The notes under the pieces: generated by a model
The model's database searches: none
Told to the model about the DNA's origin: nothing
The model's input: the letters and a program-made list of their open reading frames with translations, nothing else
In this document: in pieces, positions 8,542 to 17,093 of the stretch
How positions within the stretch are numbered: position 1 is the stretch's first letter
How the letters are laid out: the number at the start of each line of letters is the position of its first letter
DNA from: Candidatus Accumulibacter meliphilus
Lineage (GTDB): Bacteria; Pseudomonadota; Gammaproteobacteria; Burkholderiales; Rhodocyclaceae
Length of the DNA stretch: 46,468 nucleotides
Assembly (NCBI GenBank): GCA_003332265.1
Contig: QPGA01000021.1
Span: 1 to 46,468 of the forward strand
Direction: 5' to 3'
Translations under genes and position numbers: made by a program

Positions 8542-11511
8542 GTGAAGCAGCAGTACATCGTCGGTATCGACCTCGGAACCAGCAATACCGTTGTCGCTTA
8601 TGCCGCGCCCGGAGGGCAGCAGGTCGAGCTTTTCGAGATCGAGCAACTGGTCGGCGCCGGCGAAGTCGCCGCCCGGCCGCTACTGCCTTCGGTGCGCTTT
8701 CATCCGGCGGCCGGCGAGCTCAGCCCGGGCGATCTGCAATTGCCATGGCCGGCCGAGGCAGGTGGCGGGAAAGTCGGCGACACGGCTGGAGATGGCGAAA
8801 GTGCCGATGATGGCGACGATGGCGACCCTGGCGAGGGCGCTCAACTCGCCCTCACCGGCCGCTTCGCGCTCGAACTCGGCGCGCAGGTTCCCGGTCGCCT
8901 GGTCGCCAGCGCCAAAAGCTGGTTGTCGCACGCCTCGGTCGACCGCATGGCGCCGATCCTGCCCTGGGGTGCCGAAGCGGCTGTCGCCAGGGTCTCGCCA
9001 GTCGCCGCCAGCGCCAGTTATCTGGCGCACGTTCGCGCCGCCTGGGGGCACCGCTTCCCGCAGGCACCGCTCGAACAGCAGCAGGTGATCCTCACCGTTC
9101 CCGCTTCCTTCGACGAAGGCGCGCGGGCGCTGACCGTCGAAGCCGCGCGGCAAGCCGGCCTGCCCAAGCTGCGCCTGCTCGAGGAACCGCAGGCAGCGTT
9201 TTACGACTGGCTGTTCCGCCATCAGCAAAGCCTGGACACTGAGCTCGCCGAAACGCGGCTGCTGATGGTCTGTGACATCGGTGGCGGCACCACTGACCTG
9301 ACGCTGATTCAGGTAGCCTTCAGGGACGGCGAGCCGGAGCTGACGCGCGTCGGTGTCGGCAACCACCTGATGCTCGGTGGCGACAATATGGATCTGGCGC
9401 TGGCCCACCTGGTCGAATCGCGCCTGCCGGAGAGTGGCGGCAAGAAACTGTCGGCGGCGCGTTTTTCGCAGCTGACGGCGCGCTGCCGCGCCGCCAAGGA
9501 ACAATTGCTGGCGCCTGGCGCACCCGAATCGGTCTTGCTGACCCTGCTCGGCGGCGGCGCCAAGCTGATCGGTGGCGCGCGCAGCATCGAGTTGCAGCGC
9601 CAGGAAGTGCTGAACATGGTCGTCGATGGCTTCATGCCGCGCGTCACCGTCGATCAGCCGGTACTGCAGCGGCGCGCCGGGCTGGTCGAATTCGGACTGC
9701 CCTACCCCGCCGATCCGGCGATCACCCGCCATGTCGCCGCTTTTCTAAGGCGCCACAAAGAGGCGGCGCAGCGCGCCCTCGCCGAGCAGGAAACACCGCT
9801 TGCAGCACAGGAACCGCAAGCACAGGGACAAGTAGAGCAGCAAGCGGGCGACGAACAGCCGCCGGCCGAACAGCGCCTGCCGGTACCCGATAGCGTGCTC
9901 TTCAACGGCGGCGTCTTTCGTGCCGAGGCGCTGAGCGAGCGCCTGCAAGCCACTCTCGCCGACTGGCGCGGCGCGCCGCTGCGCCTGCTGCACAACGACA
10001 ACCCGGACATTGCCGTCGCCCGCGGCGCAGTCGCCTACGCGCTGGTCCGCCAAGGGCACGGGCGACGCATCGGCGGCGGCTCGGCGCGCAGCTACTTCCT
10101 GGTCCTTGAAGAAGGCAGCAAGCAGCGACGCGGCATCTGCATCCTGCCGCGCGGCAGCGAGGAAGGGCACGAAATCCGCCTGCCGGAACGTACCTTCAGC
10201 CTGCGCCTGGGTCAGCCGGTGCGCTTCTATCTCGCCTCGTCGGTGGCCGACACGCGCTATCAGCCGGGTCAAATCGCCTCCCTCGACGATGAAGATTTCG
10301 TCCGCCTGCCGCCGATTGCCACCGTCGTCCAGCCGCAGGCCGGCAACACGCAGCGCGAAGTGCGCGTCGAACTGATCACCGGCATCACCGAGGTCGGCAG
10401 CCTGGAACTGCACTGTGTCAGCATCGACAACCCGGCTCGTCGCTGGCTGCTCGAATTTCAGTTGCGCAGCGACGGCGAAGCGACCACCGCCTCGTCCGAA
10501 GTCCTGCCGCCACGCTTCACCGATGCGGTGAAGTCCATCGAACATATTTTCGGCGGCCGTTCGCAGGCCGTCGACAACAAGGAAGTGCGCCGCCTGCGCG
10601 GCCAGCTCGAACATCTGCTCGGCAAGCGCGACGACTGGGAGATGCCGCTGCTGCGCGCCCTTTTCGACGCCCTGCTGCAACGCGCCCGACGCCGGCGGCG
10701 CTCGCCGGAACACGAGCGTCTGTGGCTCAACCTCGCAGGCTACTGCCTGCGCCCGGGCTTTGGCGACGCTATCGACGACTGGCGGATCGAGCAACTGACC
10801 GCCCTGCTGTCACAAGGCATCCAGTATGTGAATGAGAGCCAGAACTGGTCCGAGTGGTGGACCCTGTGGCGGCGTGCCGCCGGGGGCCTGGCGGCGGAGA
10901 CGCAGGAGCTTCTGCTCGCCGAACTCCTGCCCGCGCTGCAGACCGAGACCGTCAAAGCCCGCAAGCGCCAGCCAGCACCGATCAGCGGTAGCCACGACGA
11001 CATGCTGCGCCTGGTCGCTTCGCTCGAAAGATTGCCCGTCGAACGCAAGATCGAAGTCGGTGACTGGCTGCTCGACAGCCTGGCCAGTGGGGCAGAGAAA
11101 CCGCTCGGCTGGTGGGCTCTCGGTCGCCTCGGCGCACGCCAACCGCTTTACGGGAGCGCCCACCAGGTAGTGCCGGCCGAAGACGCCTGCCGCTGGCTCG
11201 AAGGCTTGCTGGCCGTGGACTGGAAAAAGGTCGAGCCGGCCGCCTTCGCGGCCACCCAACTCGCGCGCCTGACCGGCGATCGCTCACGCGACCTGCCCGA
11301 CAGCATCCGCGAGGGCGTCGTCGCGCGGCTGAGCGCGATCAATGCCAATAGCCACTGGGTCGAGCAGATCAGTAGCGTCGTCGAACTCGACAAAGCCGAC
11401 GAACGCCGCGCTTTTGGCGAGTCCTTGCCGGCCGGCTTGCGCTTGGTTCACGACGATGGGCGAGCACAGACAGCGCCGCCGGCCGAGTTTGCGCCAGCGG
11501 CTAGGAGCTGA
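8542..11511 (+). CDS. Long Hsp70 family protein with C-terminal DUF3731 region
   Basis: 989 residues from a GTG start five bases after the previous stop. The ATPase domain has GIDLGTSNTVVAYAAPG near residue 9 and VCDIGGGTTDLTLIQV near 245. Two inserts stand out: a Gly/Asp-rich acidic insert (about 74-97, with GDGESADDGDDGDPGEG) and a Gln/Glu/Pro-rich insert (about 412-450) just before VLFNGGVFRAE. After the substrate-like domain the last 330 residues form an alpha-helical extension of the DUF3731 type, beginning near FTDAVKSIEHIFGGRSQ. The upstream paralogue lacks this extension. The pair plus DUF2760 form one operon, and a hetero-Hsp70 chaperone or scaffolding complex is inferred. Intergenic DNA follows. 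Confidence 0.92.
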   Translation: MKQQYIVGIDLGTSNTVVAYAAPGGQQVELFEIEQLVGAGEVAARPLLPSVRFHPAAGELSPGDLQLPWPAEAGGGKVGDTAGDGESADDGDDGDPGEGAQLALTGRFALELGAQVPGRLVASAKSWLSHASVDRMAPILPWGAEAAVARVSPVAASASYLAHVRAAWGHRFPQAPLEQQQVILTVPASFDEGARALTVEAARQAGLPKLRLLEEPQAAFYDWLFRHQQSLDTELAETRLLMVCDIGGGTTDLTLIQVAFRDGEPELTRVGVGNHLMLGGDNMDLALAHLVESRLPESGGKKLSAARFSQLTARCRAAKEQLLAPGAPESVLLTLLGGGAKLIGGARSIELQRQEVLNMVVDGFMPRVTVDQPVLQRRAGLVEFGLPYPADPAITRHVAAFLRRHKEAAQRALAEQETPLAAQEPQAQGQVEQQAGDEQPPAEQRLPVPDSVLFNGGVFRAEALSERLQATLADWRGAPLRLLHNDNPDIAVARGAVAYALVRQGHGRRIGGGSARSYFLVLEEGSKQRRGICILPRGSEEGHEIRLPERTFSLRLGQPVRFYLASSVADTRYQPGQIASLDDEDFVRLPPIATVVQPQAGNTQREVRVELITGITEVGSLELHCVSIDNPARRWLLEFQLRSDGEATTASSEVLPPRFTDAVKSIEHIFGGRSQAVDNKEVRRLRGQLEHLLGKRDDWEMPLLRALFDALLQRARRRRRSPEHERLWLNLAGYCLRPGFGDAIDDWRIEQLTALLSQGIQYVNESQNWSEWWTLWRRAAGGLAAETQELLLAELLPALQTETVKARKRQPAPISGSHDDMLRLVASLERLPVERKIEVGDWLLDSLASGAEKPLGWWALGRLGARQPLYGSAHQVVPAEDACRWLEGLLAVDWKKVEPAAFAATQLARLTGDRSRDLPDSIREGVVARLSAINANSHWVEQISSVVELDKADERRAFGESLPAGLRLVHDDGRAQTAPPAEFAPAARS

Positions 11512-11632
11512 GCCATGCCAATAGTGCGATGCTGCAATGGTGCGTGTGATCCGTCGCCTGCAGGACGAGCCAGGCAGCAGGCGCTGGAGAGGGAGGTCAT
11601 AAGCCACGCATCCTTACCATAAGCTTGCTGCA

Positions 11633-11662
11633 TTGGTATTCAAGCGGTGTTTTCTGGATAAT
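11633..11662 (+). promoter_or_regulatory. Possible sigma-70 promoter of the small basic protein gene
   Basis: TTGGTA at 11633 and GATAAT at 11657, spacer 18. It lies in a 309-base gap (11512-11820) that holds no gene. A second -10-like TATAAC occurs at about 11679. The assignment rests on consensus match only. Confidence 0.35.
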
Positions 11663-11820
11663 GCCGACAGGTAAGGGGTATAACACTATGGGTGATCGCC
11701 CGCGCATCGCTGCAATCGCGGTCGCGCAAAGTCGGCAGGGGTCCTCGGGGTTTGGCGGACAGCCTTCGGAGCACCACTTCACTACGGCGATGATGTCGCG
11801 ATTTTCAAGGAGTGAGTAAA

Positions 11821-12039
11821 ATGCGCACGCAACGAGGACCAGACCGACGCCAGGAGCAACTGCAGCGCCCGCCAGGTGCGCCTGAACGCCGCTGCGGTAC
11901 CGACCGTCGCAAACTCAAGTTTACCGACCAGTCGATCGCCGCAATGGAAGCGCGCCTGGCAACGCTTGCCCGCAGCAAGAAAGCCAACAGCGGCGAAGAA
12001 GGCTCAGGCTGGGACAAGCTGATCATCCCTGTCGACTAG
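11821..12039 (+). CDS. Small charged protein with paired RRxxxDRR-type motif
   Basis: 72 residues from ATG at 11821. AAGGAG eight bases upstream favours this over the in-frame GTG at 11812. The N-terminal half is very basic and has two arginine clusters, RGPDRRQEQ and PERRCGTDRRKLKF. The second half is a predicted amphipathic helix (SIAAMEARLATLARSKK) followed by an acidic tail ending WDKLIIPVD. There is no signal peptide or membrane segment. I do not recognise a family; a nucleic-acid or nucleotide-binding role is possible from the charge pattern but unproven. It is convergent with the dehydrogenase pair that follows. Confidence 0.7.
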   Translation: MRTQRGPDRRQEQLQRPPGAPERRCGTDRRKLKFTDQSIAAMEARLATLARSKKANSGEEGSGWDKLIIPVD

Positions 12040-12069
12040 TGTCGCCAGCCAGGCAACGGCCAGACCGTC

Positions 12070-12948
12070 TCATCCGGCAGCGCGCCGGCTTGCTTCCAGA
12101 ACGCGCAGCAGCGAGGCGGTGTCGGAGCGGCCCCAACCCATGGCCATCAGTGCATTGAGCTGCTGCCAGACCGGTGCGGCCAGCGGCAGCGGCACGCCGA
12201 GGCGATACGCTTCGTCCATCAGGATACCGTAGTCCTTGTGATGCAGCCGCGCTTCGACACCGGCGGCGAAATCGCGATCGACCATTCGCCCGCCCATGGC
12301 TTCCAGCGCACGGCTGCCGGCCGAACCACCCGCCAGCGCCTGGCGCACTTTGGCCGGATCGGCACCGGCCGCAGCACTGAAGTGCAAGGCCTCGGCGATC
12401 GCCTGAATCGCGCCGACCATGATCATCTGATTGCACGCCTTGGCCACCTGTCCGGCGCCGTTGTCGCCGACATGGACAATCGTCTTGCCGAGCAGCGCCA
12501 GCAGCGGGCGCGCCCGCTCGAGCACCGCGGCCTTGCCGCCGACCATGATTGCCAGGCTGGCAGCGATGGCTGCCTGGCCACCCCCGGAAACCGGTGCATC
12601 GAGCATGTCGATGGCACGCTCGCCCAGGCGCTCGGCCAGCGAGCGCGCCATGCCCGGCGCAATGGTACTCATGTCGACCAGCAGCGAAGCCGCAGCGAGC
12701 CCGTCGGCCAGGCCATCGAGCCCCAGCGCCACACACTCGACATCGGCACCGGCGGTGAGCATGGTGAATACCACTTCACTGCGCTGGCCGACGGCGGCCG
12801 GCGTCGCACAAGCGACGGCACCGGCGGCGAGCAGCGGCTGCAGGGACTCCGGTCGGCGCGCCCAGATCGCCAGCTGATGGCCGCCACGCAAGAGGTTCAG
12901 CGCCATGGCTCGACCCATCACGCCGAGACCGATGAAACCGATGTGCAT
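12070..12948 (-). CDS. NAD(P)-dependent beta-hydroxyacid dehydrogenase, paralogue 2
   Basis: 292 residues of the 3-hydroxyisobutyrate/tartronate-semialdehyde reductase family. Visible are the Rossmann start HIGFIGLGVMGRAMALNLL, the substrate motif DAPVSGGGQAA near 120, and the catalytic block GAGQVAKACNQMIMVGA near 165-180 with its lysine. The start ATG overlaps the TGA of the upstream paralogue by one base (TGATG), so translation is coupled. A longer frame exists upstream but lies inside the neighbour. Roughly half the residues match its paralogue, so this is an old tandem duplication. The substrate (tartronate semialdehyde, succinic semialdehyde or 3-hydroxyisobutyrate) cannot be decided from sequence; no glyoxylate carboligase gene is nearby. 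Confidence 0.9.
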   Translation of the reverse strand: MHIGFIGLGVMGRAMALNLLRGGHQLAIWARRPESLQPLLAAGAVACATPAAVGQRSEVVFTMLTAGADVECVALGLDGLADGLAAASLLVDMSTIAPGMARSLAERLGERAIDMLDAPVSGGGQAAIAASLAIMVGGKAAVLERARPLLALLGKTIVHVGDNGAGQVAKACNQMIMVGAIQAIAEALHFSAAAGADPAKVRQALAGGSAGSRALEAMGGRMVDRDFAAGVEARLHHKDYGILMDEAYRLGVPLPLAAPVWQQLNALMAMGWGRSDTASLLRVLEASRRAAG

Positions 12949-13826
12949 CAGTCTTCGCCGCCCGACAGGCGCTCGAGAAGCTTGAGAATGGCGACCGAAT
13001 CCTCCTCGCCGAGCCCCGAACCGACCATTGCGTTGTACATCTGCGCGGTCGCCGCCGCCACCGGCAGGCACATGCCCAGTTCGTGCGCGCTCTGCATGAC
13101 GATGTTCATGTCCTTCTGATGCATCCAGGACTTGAAGCCCGGTTTGAAGTTGCGGTCGAGCATGCGCTGGCCATGGTTCTCAAGGATCTTCGAATAGGCA
13201 AAACCGCCGAGCAGCGCTTCGCGCACCTTGGCCGGATCGACCCCGCTCCTGGCCGCGAAATTGAGCGCTTCGGCGACGGTCAGCACACCGGCGCCGGTAA
13301 TGATCTGATTGGCCGCCTTGGCCACTTGCCCGGCCCCCGCATCGCCAACATGCACGATGTTCTTGCCCATACACTCGAAAGCCGGTCGTGCCGTTTCGAA
13401 AGCAGCGACACTACCGCCGACCATGATCGACAGACTGCCAGCAATCGCCCCGACTTCGCCGCCGGAAACCGGCGCGTCGAGGAAGTCGACAGCCTGCTCG
13501 CGCAGGCGAGCGCCGATGTCGCGCGCCGCTGCCGGGCGGATGGTGCTCATGTCCACCGCCACCAGCCCTGCCCGAGCGGCGCTGGCCACGCCTTGTTCGC
13601 CAAGCATCACCTGCTCGACGTCGGGGGCGTCGGCGACGATCGAGATCAGCAAATCGACCGCGCCGGCCACGCCGGCGGGACTGTCAGCCGCGCTGGCGCC
13701 GGCGTCGAGCAAGGGCTGCATCGACTCGGCGCGACGCGCCCAGACAGTCAACTCGTGCCCCGCCTGCAGCAGGTTCAGCGCCATCGGGCGCCCCATGATA
13801 CCCAAACCGATGAATCCGATTTTCAT
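12948..13826 (-). CDS. NAD(P)-dependent beta-hydroxyacid dehydrogenase, paralogue 1
   Basis: 292 residues, same family and length as the following gene. Motifs are KIGFIGLGIMGRPMALNLL at the N-terminus, DMSTIRPAAARDIG near 95, DAPVSGGEVGAIAGSL near 120, and GAGQVAKAANQIITGAG near 170 with the catalytic lysine. The start at 13826 gives the Rossmann motif at residue 2 and has AAGGA upstream; the 16-residue upstream extension is not family-like. It is first in a two-gene minus-strand operon, possibly read together with the yjbQ-like gene 57 bases upstream. The closest functional guess is 2-hydroxy-3-oxopropionate reductase (GlxR/GarR type), based on overall sequence. Confidence 0.92.
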   Translation of the reverse strand: MKIGFIGLGIMGRPMALNLLQAGHELTVWARRAESMQPLLDAGASAADSPAGVAGAVDLLISIVADAPDVEQVMLGEQGVASAARAGLVAVDMSTIRPAAARDIGARLREQAVDFLDAPVSGGEVGAIAGSLSIMVGGSVAAFETARPAFECMGKNIVHVGDAGAGQVAKAANQIITGAGVLTVAEALNFAARSGVDPAKVREALLGGFAYSKILENHGQRMLDRNFKPGFKSWMHQKDMNIVMQSAHELGMCLPVAAATAQMYNAMVGSGLGEEDSVAILKLLERLSGGED

Positions 13827-13883
13827 TGCAGTCCTTTTCCAGTCGCCAGACGATAAAACGCTCGAGTTTAACAAAAACGGCCA

Positions 13884-14297
13884 TCAGCCGACGACCGTGA
13901 CCACCACCCGGCGGCGGTGCGAGAGCGTGCGATGCTCCCAGAGGTAAATCCCCTGCCAGGTCCCGAGGAGCATCGCCCCACTGCCGACGGGGACGCTCAC
14001 CGAGCTGCCGGCCAGGATGTTGCGCCCGTGCGCCGCCATGTCGTCGTCGCCCTCGCTGTCATGATGGTAGGCGGCGTCGCCATCGGGCGCCCAGCGCGCG
14101 GCGAGGGTTTCCAGATCGCGGCGCACCGAGGGATCCGCATTCTCGGTCAACACCACCGAACAACTGGTGTGCTGGACAAAAATGTTCGCCAGGCCGATCG
14201 GCATCCCCGCAGCGCGGACGATCCGCGCCACTTCGGCAGTAATCTCGATGCTGCCGCGACCACGGCTATGAACGTCAAAACTCTGTTGATAAGCCAT
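13884..14297 (-). CDS. YjbQ/UPF0047 family protein
   Basis: 137 residues, the normal length for this family. Signature blocks are VQHTSCSVVLTENADP near 41-56, HHDSEGDDDMAAHGRN near 78-93 and GTWQGIYLWEHRT near 112-124. The conserved His and Asp residues form the family's metal-binding pocket. Some members have weak thiamine-phosphate synthase activity in E. coli, but the physiological role is not settled. There is no signal peptide; it is cytoplasmic. It lies upstream of the two dehydrogenase genes on the same strand with a 57-base gap, so cotranscription is possible. Confidence 0.93.
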   Translation of the reverse strand: MAYQQSFDVHSRGRGSIEITAEVARIVRAAGMPIGLANIFVQHTSCSVVLTENADPSVRRDLETLAARWAPDGDAAYHHDSEGDDDMAAHGRNILAGSSVSVPVGSGAMLLGTWQGIYLWEHRTLSHRRRVVVTVVG

Positions 14298-14450
14298 GTC
14301 TGTTTCCCTCCTCGCTTGCCGGCGCGCGCTCCTTGCGGGGCCCTCGCAAAGTATAAGGGCATCGCAGCGGTCAGGCTTGCTGCGAAAGCCTCGCCGGGAA
14401 TGCGGCGGGGGGCCACAGCAGCCCGCACGCCATTCCAGCGGCGACGCGCG

Positions 14451-14783
14451 CTATCGATCACTGGCCATTTGAACATCCAGGGATTTTATCTGAGCGATGA
14501 TAGTGATCAGTTTGTGGCCGTTCGATGTCAGCGAATAGACGGTCCTCGGCGGTACTTCCGGAAAAACCTGCTTGTCCAGCAAGCCGTATGAAGTCAGCTT
14601 GCGCAGGCGCTCGGAAAGGATTTTTTTCGAAATCCCTGCAACGCGGCGTTCCAGACCACCGGGCCGTGAAACACCCTCGGCAATGGCCATCAGGACGGAC
14701 ACCGACCATTTGCAACCCACCACTTCTTCCAGGTGGCGGTAGAGTGATGGCGCCGATCGAGATGAATTATTTATTTCGTTCAT
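14451..14783 (-). CDS. HxlR-family winged-helix transcriptional regulator
   Basis: 110 residues from ATG at 14783. The open frame extends to 14894, but the extra 37 residues are not family-like. The domain matches HxlR/YodB regulators: LEEVVGCKWSVSVLM at 18-32, the recognition-helix region ISKKILSERLRKLTSYGLL, and the wing with PRTVYSLTSNGHKL. A single Cys24 lies in the GCKW turn, next to the position used for redox or electrophile sensing in several family members. It is transcribed away from the CPVC redox protein gene 127 bases off, the usual layout for a regulator and its target. Thiol or quinone sensing is inferred. Confidence 0.9.
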   Translation of the reverse strand: MNEINNSSRSAPSLYRHLEEVVGCKWSVSVLMAIAEGVSRPGGLERRVAGISKKILSERLRKLTSYGLLDKQVFPEVPPRTVYSLTSNGHKLITIIAQIKSLDVQMASDR

Positions 14784-14910
14784 GGCCAATGATTTACACC
14801 AGAAAGTTACCGGGGCACCGAAAAGTGCCTGCTTTTGGAGTACCAGATCCCTACCTACAATGATCGTGTGCTTCTGGCACGAACCCCGATCCACTCAGGA
14901 GTAAACGATC
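14784..14910. promoter_or_regulatory. Divergent control region between HxlR regulator and CPVC protein
   Basis: 127 bases with two short inverted repeats of the same core: GCAC-N6-GTGC at 14815-14828 and GTGC-N5-GCAC at 14868-14880. A -10-like TACAAT lies at 14855-14860 facing the redox gene. The two GTGC/GCAC dyads could be operator sites for the HxlR protein. AGGAG at 14898-14902 is the ribosome binding site of the redox gene. Confidence 0.4.
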
Positions 14911-15147
14911 ATGAAAACGAATGCCACCTTTTATCACGCCGGCTGCCCGGTCTGTGTCGCTGCCGAACAAAACCTGGCCAAGGCGCTTGATCCCGCACGC
15001 TACGACGTCGAGGTCGTCCACCTCGGCGAGAGCAAGTCACGTGTTCAGGAAGCCGAAGCCGCTGGTGTCCAGTCGGTACCGGCACTGGTACTCGATGGCA
15101 CCGTGTTCCATATCAATTTTGGTGCCGGCATCGAGGCGCTGAAATAG
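14911..15147 (+). CDS. Thioredoxin/glutaredoxin-like small protein with CPVC motif
   Basis: 78 residues with a thioredoxin fold: beta-strand NATFYHAG, redox motif CPVC at 12-15, then VVHLGESKSRVQEAEAAG and the cis-proline strand QSVPALVLDGTVFHINFG. The length and motif fit small glutaredoxin-like or thioredoxin-family proteins rather than classical glutaredoxin (CPYC) or thioredoxin (CGPC). It is cytoplasmic with no signal peptide. AGGAG lies eight bases before the start. It is divergent from the HxlR regulator, so its expression is probably under that regulator and tied to thiol stress (inference). Confidence 0.9.
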   Translation: MKTNATFYHAGCPVCVAAEQNLAKALDPARYDVEVVHLGESKSRVQEAEAAGVQSVPALVLDGTVFHINFGAGIEALK

Positions 15148-15233
15148 ATTTGTGATTTCTCGGGCCAGCAGAGCGGCATGCGAAAACCGATACGCGCAGT
15201 GCTACCTTCTTTGGCCAGCGCTAACGCGCCCAC

Positions 15234-15773
15234 TTAAAACCCCGACCCCGGCGTTTTCAGGAACTCAATCTCTTCCAGGGTCGACTGTCGCCCGAGGATG
15301 GCATTGCGATGCGGATAGCGGCCGAAGCGGTCGATGATCGCCTGGTGACGTAATTCGAAGGCGAGGTTGCTCTCCATTCCCGGCGCGGCGAAAAGTTCGA
15401 CCGCCTGGGCGTGAATCAGCGGCGACTCGCTGTGCATGTAGGGCATGTAGAGGAAGGCGCGGCGCGCCGGGTCGATGGCGCTGTCGGCGCCGGCGGCGAC
15501 AGCTTCCTGGGCGAGAGCCAGCCCCAGCGCGTCGGTGGCGAAGGATTCCGGGCGATCGCGGAAAATGTTGCGGGGGAACTGGTCGAGGACGAGGATCTCG
15601 GCCAGTCGGCCGTCGGCGGTGCTGCGCCAGGCGTACAGCTCGCAACGGCTGGCAGCGGCATGCAGCGCTTCGAAACGCGCCTCGATCAGGCGATCGAAGT
15701 CGGGGGATTTGGCCCACCATTGCGCTGGCCTTGTCTCTTCGAACCAGAAAGCGAGGACATCGGCGGGCGTCAT
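15234..15773 (-). CDS. DUF924 family protein
   Basis: 179 residues from ATG at 15773. DUF924 marks are TPADVLAFWFEETRPAQWW at the start, ILVLDQFPRNIFRD near 69, FLYMPYMHSESPLIH near 112, and the ending HRNAILGRQSTLEEIEFL. The fold is an all-helical TPR-like bundle; the molecular function is unknown in bacteria. It is cytoplasmic. It is the last of three minus-strand genes (DUF1415, arfB, DUF924), with a 68-base gap after arfB. Confidence 0.93.
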   Translation of the reverse strand: MTPADVLAFWFEETRPAQWWAKSPDFDRLIEARFEALHAAASRCELYAWRSTADGRLAEILVLDQFPRNIFRDRPESFATDALGLALAQEAVAAGADSAIDPARRAFLYMPYMHSESPLIHAQAVELFAAPGMESNLAFELRHQAIIDRFGRYPHRNAILGRQSTLEEIEFLKTPGSGF

Positions 15774-15841
15774 GCGCTGGCACCCGCTGCTGAATGGCAA
15801 ATGAACATTGCGGCTCCCTTGGTGGCCATGCTGATGATCGA

Positions 15842-16252
15842 TTAGTGCTCGTCGACCCGCCCACGCAGCAGCTTCACCGCGCCGCGCTTGACTTTGCTGT
15901 CGACGCGCCTGATTTGCGAGTTGCGCGTCGGCCGGGTCGGGCGCCGCGGTGTCGGCGTGAACGCTGCGCGGGCAATCAGTTCGCGCAGGCGGGTGAGCGC
16001 GTCGAGGCGATTGCGGTCCAGGCTGCGATGCGCCTGCGCCTTGATGATCACCACCCCGTCAGCACTAATCCGCTGATCGCGCAGCTGCCGCAGGCGTTCC
16101 TTGATTTCGTCGGGCAGCGACGAGGCAGCGATATCGAAGCGCAGATGAATGGCGGTCGAGACCTTGTTGACGTTCTGGCCGCCGGCGCCCTGGGCGCGGA
16201 TGGCAATGAACTCGACTTCACTCTCGCGCAGTTCGATGCGTGGCGCTGACAT
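15842..16252 (-). CDS. arfB: Alternative ribosome-rescue factor ArfB (YaeJ)
   Basis: 136 residues. This peptidyl-tRNA hydrolase releases nascent chains from ribosomes stalled without a stop codon. The GGQ catalytic motif is at residues 24-26 in RAQGAGGQNVNKVSTAIHL. The C-terminal tail is strongly basic (RRPTRPTRNSQIRRVDSK, then VKRGAVKLLRGRV), as needed to enter the empty mRNA channel. The length matches ArfB and is far shorter than RF1/RF2. I chose ATG 16252 because it puts the GGQ at the family position; the upstream 46 codons belong to the neighbouring gene's region. It follows the DUF1415 gene by seven bases, so it is probably cotranscribed with it. Confidence 0.94.
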   Translation of the reverse strand: MSAPRIELRESEVEFIAIRAQGAGGQNVNKVSTAIHLRFDIAASSLPDEIKERLRQLRDQRISADGVVIIKAQAHRSLDRNRLDALTRLRELIARAAFTPTPRRPTRPTRNSQIRRVDSKVKRGAVKLLRGRVDEH

Positions 16253-16259
16253 CGGCGAC

Positions 16260-16838
16260 CTACTTCCCGTCGTCCGGCGGCGCACCGACGCCAAGCGCCT
16301 GCCAGCCGTCGCTGCCGAGATCGCGCAGCGTTTCCATATTGCGCTCGTAGATCGAGGCGGCGTCGGGAAAAGCGGCGACCGCGCGGTCAAGGCTGGCTTC
16401 GCGCAGCAGATGCAGGGTCGGGAATGGTGCGCGATTGGTGCAGTTGGTTATGTCGTGGGCGTCGGTATCGGCGAAAGCGTAGTCGGGGTGGAAACTGGCG
16501 ACCTGCAGGATGCCTTCGAGTTGCTGCGTTCGGAGCACGACATTGACCAGGTCGAGGAAAGCGACGAAGTCCTCAAAGTCGTTGAGCACCCGGGGGTGGA
16601 TGAGCAGCGTGGTGTCGATCTCATCCGGCGCCACCGCCGCCAAGGCGTGCAGTTCACGTTCCAGATCGGCGAGCAGGCTTTCGTCGTCCGTCGCATCGCT
16701 GACCACGTAGCGCACTTGCCCCTTGCTGTGCACGCCCTTGGCGAAGGGGCAGAGGTTAAGGCCGATTACCGCCCGTTGCAGCCAGTGCCGTGTTGCGGCG
16801 ATGGCTTGTTGGTGGCTGGCGTTGGCTGGGGGGGACAT
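16260..16838 (-). CDS. DUF1415 family protein
   Basis: 192 residues from ATG at 16838. Family blocks are AVIGLNLCPFAKGVHSKGQV near 24, TTLLIHPRVLNDFEDFVAF near 75, and ASFHPDYAFADTDAHDITN near 112, with the single conserved Cys in LNLCPFA. The function is unknown; the family is widespread in gamma- and betaproteobacteria as a single cytoplasmic protein. It begins a minus-strand unit with arfB. The upstream 255 bases up to actP contain the actP terminator and no gene. Confidence 0.92.
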   Translation of the reverse strand: MSPPANASHQQAIAATRHWLQRAVIGLNLCPFAKGVHSKGQVRYVVSDATDDESLLADLERELHALAAVAPDEIDTTLLIHPRVLNDFEDFVAFLDLVNVVLRTQQLEGILQVASFHPDYAFADTDAHDITNCTNRAPFPTLHLLREASLDRAVAAFPDAASIYERNMETLRDLGSDGWQALGVGAPPDDGK

Positions 16839-17034
16839 GGTCAGGCGTTCTCTCGTTATTGCGTCGTGGCGGTCGCGTTCTCTCGTCGGTCGGCTTGGCA
16901 AGGCGTTGGCCGACATTGGTACCACTTTCGTCGCCAGGCTGCAGCACCCCGCCAGTGTAGCGATTCAGCGCACAGCGGGCAAAACGTAGCTCAGCGACAA
17001 ATGCGCGACAGAACCCTGCAACACAGCTCACACG

Positions 17035-17063
17035 AAAAAAACGGCCCGCGAAAGACGGGCCGT
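17035..17063 (-). terminator. Rho-independent terminator of the yjcH-actP operon
   Basis: Perfect 8-bp stem ACGGCCCG / CGGGCCGT (17041-17048 and 17056-17063), loop of seven bases. On the minus strand it is followed by a run of T (A-run 17035-17041 on the plus strand). It lies 31 bases after the actP stop. Confidence 0.9.
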
Positions 17064-17093
17064 CTTGCCGTTCAACGGGCGCCTGAGAACTGC

